Below are positions 35,036 to 47,360 of a stretch of DNA of 64,000 nt, in pieces. A program made the position numbers and the translations under genes. The notes below the pieces were generated by a model. It had not been told where the DNA came from. It ran no database searches and was given only the letters and a program-made list of their open reading frames with translations. Source of the DNA: Acridotheres tristis (lineage: Eukaryota; Chordata; Aves; Passeriformes; Sturnidae); contig CM072886.1 in the NCBI GenBank assembly GCA_037013685.1, positions 73,931,859-73,995,858 of the forward strand, read 5' to 3'. Positions within the stretch are counted from its first letter, which is position 1. Each line of letters starts with the position of its first letter.

Positions 35036-36812
35036 CATGAAGATTGTTCTGCATCCTTCTCGAGAGATATAACTACAACATTTTAAGTAGGTAGGAAGAA
35101 CTGTGATACAGACAATATAAACTTTAGAGGTGCTCTATCATCAACAACTCTAAATGTCTTTTGCTTGAAATGTTACCGCATAAGTATGTAATTCAATTAC
35201 CAATTCTTAAGCCTAATTACATGACTCTAAATATAACTGGGGAAAAGCCTTGATAAACGTCTTAATTCATTCAAAATTTAAAATATTTTTTTCACCAAAG
35301 ACTGGTATAGAAACTAACTTTGCTTAGCTAAAGATACCTGGTGAACATAGAATTAAATAATTTTTAGACAGGCCCAATATCTGGTAAAAAACAGTGAAAC
35401 AACCCAACCTGCATATAGCATTAGAACATCTACTGAGATTCAAAACCAGGTCTGTTTAGCTGATATTCACTATGAATGACATTTATTTCAGAGTAATGTT
35501 TTTCTTCTATCCTCTGTAAAGCTCACGTTTTCATATTACTACATTTTGAATAAATCATCTGACATTTGAAGAATTGATGTGTGAAACTCCAGCTCATGAA
35601 AAATTCAAACCATAAAATAGTGGAAGTAACACTGTGACTTGCTTTCTCCTGAGTTCTTCATGTGATGGCCACCATTTTTGGCATACTTTATTTTGGGGGG
35701 AAGAGGGCTTGGAGGCTGTCAGTAGTCACAATTTCAAGATCTTTGCCACAATTAAGAATATCCAGGAGTTCTTCCATGAGAGAAGTGACTGCTTAAATTT
35801 CTTTATCTAGTGCTCTTTTGTCTGGCATGAGAAGAATCTATGTTGTTGAACATTTGAGTCTGAAAAAGTATTTTGATCGCACTGAAACTTTACAGATTAA
35901 TAAATGAATAGTAACTCTTTGTGCTGTTATTCTGGGGTTGACTCATTTTTCCTCAAGCCTTAAAGATTTCAGTGCATTGAGTAGGGCTAAAATTTATTGT
36001 TTTGTAATTCCATTGCAGAAGGTATTTCTCAGGACACATCTGATTTCCTATGGTGTTCGGGAAAAGTTGTCTGGTTGAGACATAGCATTTGATATCATAA
36101 AGGTTCTCCTAATACAACTTAAACCACCTCGCTGTAAAACATAAACTAAGACAGCAAAAGCATGTTTTTATCAGCCCAGAAACATCTACAGTGGGAGATT
36201 TGCCAGCAGAGCTATCATGATTAGAGAGTATACTGGTTATTTTTATCTCACCTATCCTACCCATGAAGGTATACCAGCAGACTTAAGTCCCTGTTGAGTC
36301 ATAGCCTGAAAACTAATCAACTCGTCAAGATGATAAAAGGAGAAGTCAAAGCTAAATTTTTCTATTTGCTAAATTCCCTATATATAAGAAGATCTACTGT
36401 CATATTGGTAAGAGGAAAGCAATCTTGAAAACAGAAAGGAAAAAAAAATCACTCTCCAGAGGTGTATTTTTCAAACAGATAGATATTAAGCTTAGTATTT
36501 ACTAATTGGTTCTTCTGCCATTCTCCTTATGCATAATTTCCAACAGTTATTTTGCCAGGCCACTCCTTTATGTGCACATTGGGTATAGACTATTAGCTGC
36601 TATTTCAAGCTCCTAATTTTCTTCACAAGTGTAACCTATGTAAACATTATCACAGCCTTGAGACTGTGTAAGCAGCTGAATGTCTTTATAATAAAATGAA
36701 TAGCCTAAATTAATAAAAATTAATTAAATAAATATTCAGTGAATAACAGGCATTATTAGATTAGCCAGATTGAGTTGCTTAACTCTGGCTGACCTCAACA
36801 GATGATGGTACC

Positions 36813-36917
36813 AAAAAAAAAAAAAAAAAGGGAGGGGGAAAGAAAATATTTGCTTCACTGATTTCTAAGCAAATAATCAGCTAAAACCCCCCAAACCCTC
36901 CCCCCCCCCCCCCCCCC
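36813..36917 (+). repeat. Poly(A) and poly(C) homopolymers
   Basis: A run of about 17 A (36813-36829) runs into ggga-rich sequence. About 70 bp later there is a run of 18 C (36900-36917) preceded by ccccccaaaccctc. Long C runs are uncommon in this AT-rich intron. Confidence 0.93.
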
Positions 36918-37644
36918 AGCAGGTTTCCTGTGTTTACCCTCATCGTCCATAAGGGAGACAGGGATGACCAGCAGGAAAAAAAAAGCCAGCTTCCATACTC
37001 CCTGGATTGTTGCCAATACAAGTTAAATATTATTCTAGACATACTACAAATATGCTTAATTGTGCTCTAAATGCTGAGATTTGCAACAGCTGCTTTTAGC
37101 TACCAGCACAGCAAAACTATTATCAAAAGACTGCTGTTCTTCATCAATTACAAAAGGGAATGGCTGTATTGCTTTTGTAGCCATGGCTGTTTCTGACAGC
37201 TGAGAGAAATATATATGTTCAGGGTGATGTCTGGAATGCAAAACAGAAATAAAGTGTGCTTCCCTGATTGTGTCTAGTGTTCAAGATATTGATGGAGCTA
37301 GCAAGCTTGTATTATTATCAGGGCTGCACAGCCATGAATGCATAAACTGGAAACTGACTTTTCCAAGTAAAATATGTCTTTCTCACATTACTTTTGTGGG
37401 AGTCAGCTTCCAGAATATATATTCAAAACTTATTATTGGTAATTTTTCTATAAAAGATAAGCCCCAAAAGGACAATGTCAGCATCTCTCTTTACAAATGC
37501 ACATGTCTTTCGAGCACTGGAGTTTTGCTGAAACTACTAGTGGCAGGTCAAGGGAATATTTATTGAGGCACGGAATTGCCTGATCTGAATTGCAATGTAG
37601 TGCTGCAGTGAGCCATAAATTCACTTCTTTTTTTCCTTAATCTT

Positions 37645-37745
37645 TAAAAAAAAAAAGAAAAAAAAAAACAAAAAAAACCAAAACAAAAAAAACCCCAACC
37701 AAACAGACAAACATAAAAAAAAAAAAAAAAAGAAAACCCACCACA
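37645..37745 (+). repeat. A/C-only tract
   Basis: About 100 bases are almost all A and C, with aaccccaaccaaacagacaa in the centre and A runs on both sides. Confidence 0.92.
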
Positions 37746-40700
37746 ACTATGAAATGCGTTGATTAGATTTTTACTTGAATTCTGATAAGAAGATGGATGC
37801 TGTTTGGGTTGCCATGGTGCTATTTTTGGAATTGCTTAGAAAGAATATTGTACAAAGTAGTTAGTTTCTATGCCAGCAGCTGTGCTCTTCCTTCCCCCTG
37901 CCCATAAAAATAATAAAATTCACAATCATCTAATTTCTTTCAAAAGTACTAAATCATGCATGTGGAAGAGGAGAGGTTGTGCAGCAAGATGATGAAAGTT
38001 CTTCTGATTCTACAAGGAAATCATGTCTTTACTCACCATGAAGTAGATGAAACTATCTTCTGTAGTCCATTACAAAATGTAATTCCATGAAAATTCACAT
38101 ACTATGTCAAATACTCACTTCCTGCTAACGCAAGACAAAAAAATGGTGAACAAGAAAAATGGTAAAATCAGAGCCCTGAATTTCAAAGGAAAAGAGTTGA
38201 GGTAGTAATCCACTTCACAGGATCACCAAAGAAGTGATATCTTTGTTATTGTCAAAATTCAAAATGTGGCAGGATGAGGGTCTGAGTCACCCACTCTGAC
38301 TGAATCTCTCTGATCTCTGCAGAGTGGAGAGATGCTCCAGCCAGAGCCCGTGGAACACCTGAAGTCCTGCTATCATTTCACCATCCCTTCCCTTCTCAAT
38401 TAACCTTTAAAACTTAACTGCTCCCATCCAGGCTTCTCTTACCTCTTCAAAGCCTCAAAGCAGACCATCCTCACTTCGTGTGTAAAGCAATGCACTGCTA
38501 CCACTCAACTGAATTTTGGCCTTTCTAACCAAACTTCATGGGATTTGCAGGCATAGTGTAAGCTGTTCTTAACAAAAAAGACATAACTTATCACTATCTC
38601 CTTTCTAGTTTGTCTTTGCAATTCTATAGACTGCACTTTTTTTTTTTTTTTCAGGAATCATGTCTAAATAAGTCTGCTTTATTATTCTCATAGCATTGAA
38701 TCATCTCATTTTCCTTTGCAATGAAATAACCATTTTATCTAGATTCAGTTAGGTTTTTTTGTATTCTTTGTCATGCTCTTCAGGTCAAGAAACTAAATAT
38801 AAAAAAACTAATATTTCATGCTTGGTTACTTTGAAAGACAGCAGTATCTTCACAGAGAACAAGATATCCCACTCCATCTATATTTCGGTGAAGCTAAAAT
38901 TTGTTTCCTGGTTGAAATAGAACAAAGGCTCAGTATTTTAGTCATTTACAAGAAAACAGCAAAGATAATAAAGTAACTAAATACTCTGTTTCAGAGCTTG
39001 GGAGGGTCTAAATTTTAAAGTAATTTTTTAAACAAATTTTGACATTCATAAGCAATTAGAAAATCTCAAACTAGGTAGTAGAATATTTTGAAATTTCTTT
39101 TTAGTACTCCTTGGATGGGAAGAGAATTCATCAATATTTCTCTTCTTTCAAAGATTCTTTTTATTTTTGGAAAATAGTATTTTTACCAATGAGAGGGTCT
39201 GAGAAAAAAATGGTAATTGTTCTGGAAGTCAAATCAATATTTCATAAACATTTCTGTTATGATATAAACTGAGACATCCTACAGTTTCTTCCAGTTATTG
39301 TTATATAAACAACAAGGTTTTCGTTAGTGCCCTTTCTGTCAGTTTTGCCAACAAGTTATAGATCTTAGGCTCAATCCTGTTTGCACTTATTGATTAATCT
39401 CTTTTAGTTTTAGCTAGAGTAAAATCCAGGTGAGTGTGCTTGCTGTAATTTACACTATGTTAGTCCTCAATACCACTTTTATTTTTTCAAAGAAAACATA
39501 ATCTTTAAAATTCCATACCATTTCTTGAGCTGTGTGAATGTTTCAACATTATTTTTTTTCTTTCTAGGACATAAATATCTAAAGCACATGATTCATTTTT
39601 TTTCTGCATTTTATAATGCCTCACATCAAATGTGTGTTGCCTGCACATAAAAAAAATAAAATATATTTAGATGTTGACTATCATATAAAGTATTTCCAAA
39701 AAAAGTATCTTTTTTTGTTCATTACTCCACGTAGTAATATAAGTATATATTTTAATTAAAATGTCATGAACTATAATTAATGTCATCCTTCCTCACTACC
39801 TATGTGCATTAAAGATTTACAACTGTAGTGCCCTGCATTATTGCCTGAAAAAATATAATTTGATGTTATAGTCTACTTTTAAAATACATTAATTTCATGT
39901 TTTGCAATAAAACAGAAAGCTTGTTAGATACAAAGAGCAATGCTTGATAATACTGAAAGGATGAAAAATCAATTTCAGAAAACCCATTTAAGACATTAAG
40001 TATGCATTTAAATAAGTAAATAGCTGGAAGCATATTAAAAAATACAAACCAACATGCCAGATCTCTCATAACAATATGAGCTTTACATATTATCTGTTAG
40101 TTGAAAAAGATCTGACAGATGAGTTAATACAGTTGAAAATGCTGTCAATGTGAAATGGATTATTTTTCATATTCAATGCCAACTATTTATGAGACTTTGT
40201 ATGTCTCCCTTAATAAAACTTAGTTTGTGAATCAACATTTCTTCCTCCTTTTGTGTAATAAACATGGACTACTTAGAGCATGTACTTAGGAATATTTATA
40301 CTAATAATCAGTATGTGCAGGGATTATCAAGCACCTTGGTCAGTGACAGAATTTTCAGGCAGTTTCATGGCCAATGTCTGCTTCCTTCATGTTGCCTATC
40401 ACATTTTTGAGTGAGGAGTTATAGATGTGGATTCAGCTGTGGTGTTTATTTTCATTCATTTTCATTTATTTTCTTTTATTATTTGCTAATATTTTCTTTC
40501 TTTTAGAAGTTGATTTTAATGGAACTTGCTGTTAGCTTAAGAACATGATGTGCCCATTAACTGTAAAAAGTGATTTCTAACCAAATAACACTTACATTTT
40601 TGTGTTTTCCTCAGGAGATAGAATATCTCTTGGAATAGCTTTTCATTCTCTATTGCTCAATATACTGTAACAGGAGAAGTCTGATGCTGCCATCACACCG

Positions 40701-42039
40701 CAAGTGTTTTTACAATGCTAGTACCAAACCTTTCAGCACCACTGTCAGTCCTCATATGACGAGATTACCTGGGCCAGGCACTGAAAAAATTATCCTTCAA
40801 ACAATTAACCTTTGATGTTACCTTCCTGCCTAAGTCATAGGACCTTTCACATGGAACATCTCTCAGTGAAGTACTCCTAGAGCTAAACTTTGACAAGTCC
40901 ATTAAGGTTGTTTTTCAATTCTTAATATTCTTTAAAACTGGTTGATTTTCATTGCAGAAAAATTGTCTTAAAGCTCTTGCATTATTCCATAGATATTCTT
41001 TCAAAAATGCCAAATGACCTCCAAATACACAATGCTGCTTAAAACAGGAATGGTGGAGATAACACACATCAGTGTTATGTTTCTTGTGTAGGCAACCTTC
41101 ACTCCAAATCAGCATTGCAAATTCCAACATTGAATTGCACAGAAGATCATAGGAAACAATTCTTCAAAGCTGATTGGAAAGCCTAACAATGTGGCAGTTT
41201 GTTTTGCTTATAGTTTGAAAAGTATTTTAATTATGGGGCAGTGTAAAGTAAATAGATTAGCAACCAGCAGGAAGAATAAGACTTTAATGCAGACTGTTGC
41301 CATTTACAATGAGTTTTCTGCTTTCATGTGCATTTCTTTTGTTCCATTGGTCTGTTTTAAGTTGTAATGTAAAGAAAACTGCACAACGTCTGGTCTATAG
41401 CAATGACTGAAAACAAAGTGACAAGGACTACTTCCTCCATAGTACTTCTATTTCTTACTGAGCTGTATTGGAAGGGCTAGGGTACACAAGTCTGGATTTT
41501 GAAGACAATTACCTGAACTGAACACCTAATTTTATTCTACAGTAGGAATATGAATTCCAACTTTAGAGGACTGCAGTGCAGTTAATGTACTTAGAGCTTG
41601 GTTCACTTCATCATACTGAAGATTCAGGAGTTGATTGAACAAACACTTGTTTTAAAGGCAACTCCCTATTTTACTTTCATAGTTATCTACTTTTTCACAA
41701 AGTTGTGGGGTATAAGCTTTTTTCAAAATTTAGTATTGTTTTCCCAAGCCTCCATCCCATATGTGCCATATAAAAAGTTTTTGCAAATAATGCATGCATC
41801 ATACACTATTTATAAGTATCTTCTGACAGTGGATACCTTTCCCTTTCTTCTCCTTTATGCCTCAGCTATTATCTAGGTGGTTGCTAGCATGCAGCTGAAG
41901 AATTAACAGTTTTGTTCTCACCTTTTTTCCAGTGGAACAAGAATTGCAAAAGAATCCACTAGCAACTGGACTAGTGTTTCTGAAATATCCCTGATCACTT
42001 CTCTATGACAAAAATGTGATTACTTGTGTTTCTTTGCAG

Positions 42040-42159
42040 GAGCATATGTGCTTCAAGTAAAGGCGACAGATGCTGATGATCCCACTTATGGAAACAGTGC
42101 TAGAGTGGTTTACAGCATTCTTCAGGGGCAACCATATTTCTCCATTGATCCCAAGACAG
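42040..42159 (+). CDS. CDH12: Type II cadherin exon, first part of EC2 (probably CDH12)
   Basis: This 120-bp internal exon encodes the first half of extracellular cadherin repeat 2 of a calcium-dependent adhesion protein. It is bounded by a pyrimidine-rich acceptor (tgtttctttgcag) and a gtaaat donor. The frame is phase 1 at both ends: two bases complete a Gly codon, 39 codons follow, and one base carries over. The translation contains [19 protein letters not shown] and ends in a stretch with [10 protein letters not shown] and SIDPKTG. The DAD triplet is the expected calcium-binding motif of the repeat, and YGNSA with GQPYF is characteristic of type II cadherins. A 120-bp exon followed by a 168-bp exon is the usual EC2 arrangement in type II cadherin genes. 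From family knowledge, [11 protein letters not shown] plus SIDPKTG points to CDH12. CDH18 is the main alternative, and CDH6, CDH9 and CDH10 fit less well. No stop or frameshift is seen. The preceding EC1 exon (about 295 bp in this family) was not recognised in the window. Confidence 0.88.
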
Positions 42160-43462
42160 GTAAATAGTTTATTAGCAACAGTGGAAGATTTAAGCTTTGG
42201 TTTTTAGATTCATGTAGTCAGTATCAATGAATAAATATGGAAGTCGTTGATACGGCCAAAATCCAGGAGAGCAATTCTCTGCATGCTTCAGTTTTGAGTA
42301 TTGACTAGCTTTTTAAGAATTACAGTGTTTTGTAGAAACAAAAGAAACATGTTCCTCCAATCAGCCCTAGAATATTTAAAATATGTCTACATGGAATGAT
42401 TATTTTCTCAATGTTTTACTATTTCCCTATAGATAAAACTTTATTCTACACGTATCCTTTTTTTTTTTTTTTTTCCCCTGATGATTGAGTTTTTTAACTT
42501 GGGTCTTCTCAGCATTTTTTCTTGCTGAACATACAGTCAGAAATTCTCCAGCAATTATTGCTTTGTTATATTGAACTAATTTGAGACTGTGGAACAGCTA
42601 ATCATCTCCTTCCCTCCTCTTTTCCTGGGGCATATTATTTTTGTCTAGGGTTACTGGATGTGTGAGTAGAAAAAGATATTATGTTTAAAGAGACTGAAGT
42701 ATTTGGGAGGTTGGTAGACATGTTAATTGGATATCTTGTCCTATATTTCTAAATGTCATTCTTGATTCTATATTTAGCAATTTAGTTAAGGAAGTGATAA
42801 CATGCATGGTGAATTGACACACATTGTGGCATCCTGAGTGTGCTGCAGGAAAGCTATCCATATGCTCCCTTCAGCAAATAGTTTCACCTTACAATGTAGC
42901 TGTACTTGAATGTCAGATTCAGGGCTTTAGCCCTGAATGTGGAGCATTGTAAGGCTGTGAACACACCATTTCCAATGTACACATTTCTTAGTGCCATGCT
43001 CCATTTAGCAGGAGATCTTACTGTAATTTGCAGTGAGCAATTCTACTTTTTAAACTGAAATAGAACTTCTTCAGGTGTCTGGGGAAAATTATTTGCCTTT
43101 AATCTAATTTTTCATTTCAGTTTTGTGAAGAATGGGTATAAATTCAGTGGCAAGAAAAAGCTTTACTGGATCCAAAATTGGAGTTTTAGTACAAGTTTTA
43201 CAAGAAAAAGAGTAGTTAGTGGTACCTGGAAGAACTGTTTTTCCCACGGCACTTTGAATGGCTGTGTCATATGTTCTCATCTGTTACTCAATAGTGAGTC
43301 AACCATAGGTGATAGCCTGCACCCTACTAGTCCTGGAACATCATATAAACCTGGCTATTACCTTAAATTAGTTACTCATGTGCTAAAAGAACAGACACAG
43401 CTGTAGAGGAAGATTGGTGAAACAGTAGCCCAGCATAGTTTAAAATCCTATACCAGAATAAA

Positions 43463-43480
43463 ATATATATATATATATAT
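43463..43480 (+). repeat. (TA)n microsatellite
   Basis: About nine to ten TA units. A similar short TA run lies at about 25003-25018. Confidence 0.9.
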
Positions 43481-44220
43481 TCATGCTTCTACAACCATCA
43501 ATAATATGTTGCAATGTATCTTACATTAGAAAGTTTACATTATGAAAATTACTCATGAGTCTAACACTGACTCTAGAAGTATGTGAATAACTCTGCACAG
43601 GATGGTGATCAATGATTTGTTCTAAAATACAGACGTCTGGGGCACTACTACAGATTTGGTCCTTCCAATTCTTTATTTTATAACTGAGGAGTTTATACAG
43701 TAGTTTTTCACTGCAGAGTTTTGCTGCCAGAAATCTGTCCTGACTGCTTTTGACAGGAAAGGGGAAGAAAGCCATTTCAGTGCAATGACAAACTCAGAAC
43801 TGCCAGCAGATGAATAAGCATTTTTTGTGTTGTTGTTGTTGGCTTGTTTGACCATCTCTTGCATTCCAGAAACAATTTTGAGACATAATCTTGTAGTTAT
43901 TTTAAGAACCCAAGAACATCTGTACTAAGTTTCTGCCCTGTTTCATGTTTCCAAAAGTGATGGCCTGCTTAGCTCTAGTGAGGGATGAAGAGTGTTTAGT
44001 GATGCACCTGGAATACTCTTTTTGTTTCCAAAGAACGTGTCTTTACAAAGTTCCTGGGTGGCTAGCAGGGTCAAGTAACTAAAATTCTAAAAGTATTTCT
44101 CCTCCACAACTTTTCCACTTCCCAGTAGATTTGACTTGTCCAGAAGTACAATAGCTGCATACTGACTAACTAGAAATTACAGAGAAAAAGTTTATTTGGG
44201 TAAGAACCAGCTCCTCATAC

Positions 44221-44262
44221 GTTTTTTGGTGGGGTTTTTTTGGTTTTTTGGGTTTTTTTTTG
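44221..44262 (+). repeat. T/G-only tract
   Basis: Only T and G are present, in the pattern ggtggggtttttttggtttt, within the intron between the two exons. Confidence 0.9.
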
Positions 44263-45102
44263 AAAGAGGGGCATCTCTTAACTTCTTTCATACCTCACAC
44301 ATTGCATAAGAGCATAAGACAGTGAATAGTTAATTTCTATTTATGTTCTCTCTGGATCCACTCTTTTCTAGATTGAAGACTTCTTTAAACAGAAGCCATC
44401 CCATAACAATAACCATTCTTCTCCTCCTCAGGGTGAGAAAATGCACACAGTATTCAGGAAGGCACCTGATATGGATGTATACAGCTGCTTAAAAGCACTT
44501 CTGTTCTCTATTCCTTCCCAAACAGTTCCAAATATTGTTTGTTTCTTTAGCTTCTACCACACAGATGTTGATACGTTTGTGGAAATTTCTGTTACTAGTT
44601 CAAGATCCCATTGCAAAGTCGTAACTGTGAAACCACTGACTAAAACTTTGTGTGTGGAATAAGGATTGTGTTTGTCAAGAACACGACTTTATACATAGGC
44701 CTTCCTCAAATCACTCCTTATAGGTGTTACACATTTACTCTGATATGAAACTCGTACACTTAATAGTTTTTATCCTTTATGGGTCTGAATGTCATAGCTC
44801 TCCCTTTTACTCCTTGTCTTCACAGACCTCCTAATCTTTTTCCATCTTTATGTTGGAGATAAGCAAGTGGAAGAGTTAGCTTTTATTGCTATTTCAGGGC
44901 AGTTAAATGCAATACAGTACCTTCTGGGGAGCAACTGTTTGAATGGCACATTCTAAGGCCTCAAATCTTATATGTGGGGGCTATTTTTAAATGCTATAAG
45001 ATTGCTCTTCTGATTTTAATGTGTGAGGATTTTTTAACATGAGAACTTCTCTTAAAACAGATAACCTCTCTTTTTTTTTGGTCTGTATATTATCTTTTCT
45101 TA

Positions 45103-45141
45103 TTAAAATGTCCATTCCACCATTAAAATGTCCTTTCCACC
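45103..45141 (+). repeat. Short tandem duplication, two copies of about 20 bp
   Basis: attaaaatgtccattccacc is followed at once by attaaaatgtcctttccacc, with one mismatch between the copies. Confidence 0.85.
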
Positions 45142-46103
45142 CAATTTTCTGATATATTTATGAGGTCAATATTCTTATTTATGACTAGATGTCACCAGGT
45201 TTTGTTAGACTTGGTATTCTGGTCCATCTTCTGACTTCAGTTTTATTATTGAAATCCAAATTGGTATCAGCAGGAGTATTGATGTTAACATATATGCAGG
45301 AGGTTTTTCTTGGAACCTGGGTTTTCTCTTCCACAAAAATGAGTGATCTCCTGCTGAATTACAGGTCAATAACTTTGGAGAGCAAATCTTCTGGCCCAAG
45401 TCCCATACATACTATTTTCAGTTTTCAGTGATCTCATGGAGACCATATTTTTCTACACATTTGATAGTGATGACATCTGAAAAGACAGAAAAGAAAATAA
45501 AAGTTATTAGGTTCTGCAGTTGAACAATATGGTAAAATCTTAAGGTAAAAGGATTTACAAAAACTCAGAATACCATTACATGCACATAAGGCCTCTATAT
45601 TTTAATTACTCTTTGATTTAAATCTAGATATTCTTTGTGATGCTGAAGTTGAAATACCAACATTTGTAGCCCTTTCCTTCCCATGGATTTTTACCTCTAT
45701 GTTATTCTTCTATTTTGCTGGTAAAATAACTCTAATTCACATTTTTCCTATCCATATTAACTTATTTTGGAAGAAATAATATTTCTCAGTATTTTGTCTA
45801 AGCCTTTAAAACAGATTAGGCAGAAAAAAGAAAATTGCCCATGAATTCCTATACATAATTTTTTTTTTCTTCTGAAGAGAAAGGGCTTTTTTTCCAGAAA
45901 AATATATAGAATGACCTTACACTTCCAGACAGGAATAAACAATGGGTGATTTGGAACTTTACTACTGGAGTGATAGCCCATTCTTCATTTTCTAAAAAAC
46001 TCTTGGAACATTTCTGAGAAAGCCACTTAGTTGTACCCAGAACACCTATATCAACCAGATAAACTGCATTTTCTCTTCACAACCCACTGTGTGCCCATGC
46101 TCT

Positions 46104-46192
46104 GGTTTTTTTTTTTTTTTTTTTTTTGGTGGATTTTTTTTTTGTTTGTTTGTTTGGTTGGTTGGTTGGTTTTGTTTGTTTTTTTTTTTTGT
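46104..46192 (+). repeat. T/G-only tract beside a CR1 copy
   Basis: A run of about 22 T is followed by reiterated tttg and ttgg units and further poly(T). The tract ends about 25 bp before the recognisable 5' end of the CR1 at 46215. Confidence 0.92.
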
Positions 46193-46214
46193 CTGTCATG
46201 TTTTTCTGTAATCT

Positions 46215-47360
46215 TTTTGAACTTCAGCAAAGGTTTTGATACCTTCTCTCACATAATCCTTCTGGACAAAATGTCCAGCACACAACTGGACATCACATGA
46301 TGAATGAGCAGTTGGCTCACGGTTTGGGCACAGAGGGCTGTACGAAAGGGGTGACATCAGACTGGTCACTTGTCACTAGTGGGGTTCTGCAGGGATCCAT
46401 CCTCAACACAGTGTTCTTTAACATCTTCATAAGTGAATTGGACACAGGAACTGCAAGGAATACTATGTAAGTTTGCTGACAACACTAAATTGGGAGGAGC
46501 TGTTGACTCCCGTGGGGGCAGGGAGGTCCTACAGATTTTTGACAAAATAGAGAGCTGGGCAATCAAAGAACATATGAAACTTAACAAAAGCAAGTACCAG
46601 ATTCTGCAGTTGGAATGGGGCTACCCTGGTTGTACAGACAGACTGGGGAATAAGGGGCTGGAAAGCAGCACTGTGGAAAGGAACCTGGACATCCCGGTCC
46701 ATGGCAAGCTGACCATGAGCCAGCAGTGCCCTGGCAGCCAGGAGAGCCAACCCTGTCCTGGGGGCATCAGGCACAGCATCACCAGCCAGGCAAGGGAGGG
46801 GATTGTCCTGCTCTGCTCTGAGCTGGGGCAGCCTCACCTCCAGTGCTTGGGGCAGCTTTGGGTGCCATGATATTAAAAAGACATTGAGCTGTTAGAGAGC
46901 ATCCAAAGGAAGGCCATGAGGATGGTGAAGGGCCTTGAGTGGAAGCTGTATGAGGAGCAGCTGAGGTTGCTCGGTCTGTTCATCCTGGAGGAGACTGATG
47001 TGAAATCTCACGTTGGTCTTCAACATCCTCACGAGGGGTAGAGGTGGGGCAGGTACTGATCTTTTCTCTCTTATGACCAGTGACAGAACTCGAGGAAATG
47101 TCATTAAGCCTAGTCAGGGGAGGTTTAGGTTTGATATCAAACAAAGGTTTTTCACTCAGAGGGCGTGTTGGGCACTGGAATAGGCTCCCAGGGCAGTGGT
47201 CACAAATCCAGCCTGACAGAGTTCAAGAAGCATTTGGACAAACACTCTCAGGCACATGGTGTGACTCTTGGTGTGTTCTGTGCAAAGACAGGAGTTACAC
47301 TCAATAATCCTGATGGGTGGCTTCCAACTTAGCATATTCTGAATCTATAATTCTGTTATT
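46215..47360 (+). mobile_element. CR1 LINE, 5'-truncated, inactive reverse transcriptase
   Basis: This CR1 copy lies within the intron between the two exons, in sense. It begins in the reverse transcriptase ([21 protein letters not shown]), passes a [14 protein letters not shown] block, then shifts frame into [11 protein letters not shown]. The second catalytic aspartate of the FADD box is Asn here (about 46472-46483). The open stretch at 46433-46870 is a remnant of the element, not a host gene. It ends in a tail with gaatctataattctgttatt. It follows a T/G tract at 46104-46192. Confidence 0.9.

Larger units (their letters stand above)
1..42039 (+). other. CDH12: 3' part of a long upstream intron (incomplete)
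   Basis: Everything upstream of the first recognised exon is inferred to be one intron, because no cadherin EC1 exon or other exon with both splice signals and a familiar protein was found here. It is AT-rich and CpG-poor, with three CR1 fragments, two LTR insertions, a minisatellite and several microsatellites listed separately. Long introns are expected for CDH12, which spans very large distances in other vertebrates. An unannotated untranslated exon or a nested non-coding transcript cannot be excluded from sequence alone. Confidence 0.7.
35033..42039. other. Unique intron sequence leading to the first exon
   Basis: Apart from the homopolymers at 36813-36917 and the A/C tract at 37645-37745, this is AT-rich sequence with short T runs (such as about 38638-38651). 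A stretch at 36650-36800 is rich in TAAT/ATTA motifs and repeat-free. No EC1 exon of the cadherin was recognised. Confidence 0.55.

Noticed and set aside
1..42039. Search for the preceding cadherin exon (about 295 bp, EC1 with its conserved tryptophans)
   Set aside because: No segment resembling the EC1 start or its DINDNEP linker was recognised upstream.
46433..46870. 145-codon open frame on the + strand
   Set aside because: It is a fragment of a CR1 reverse transcriptase with a mutated catalytic box, not a host gene.
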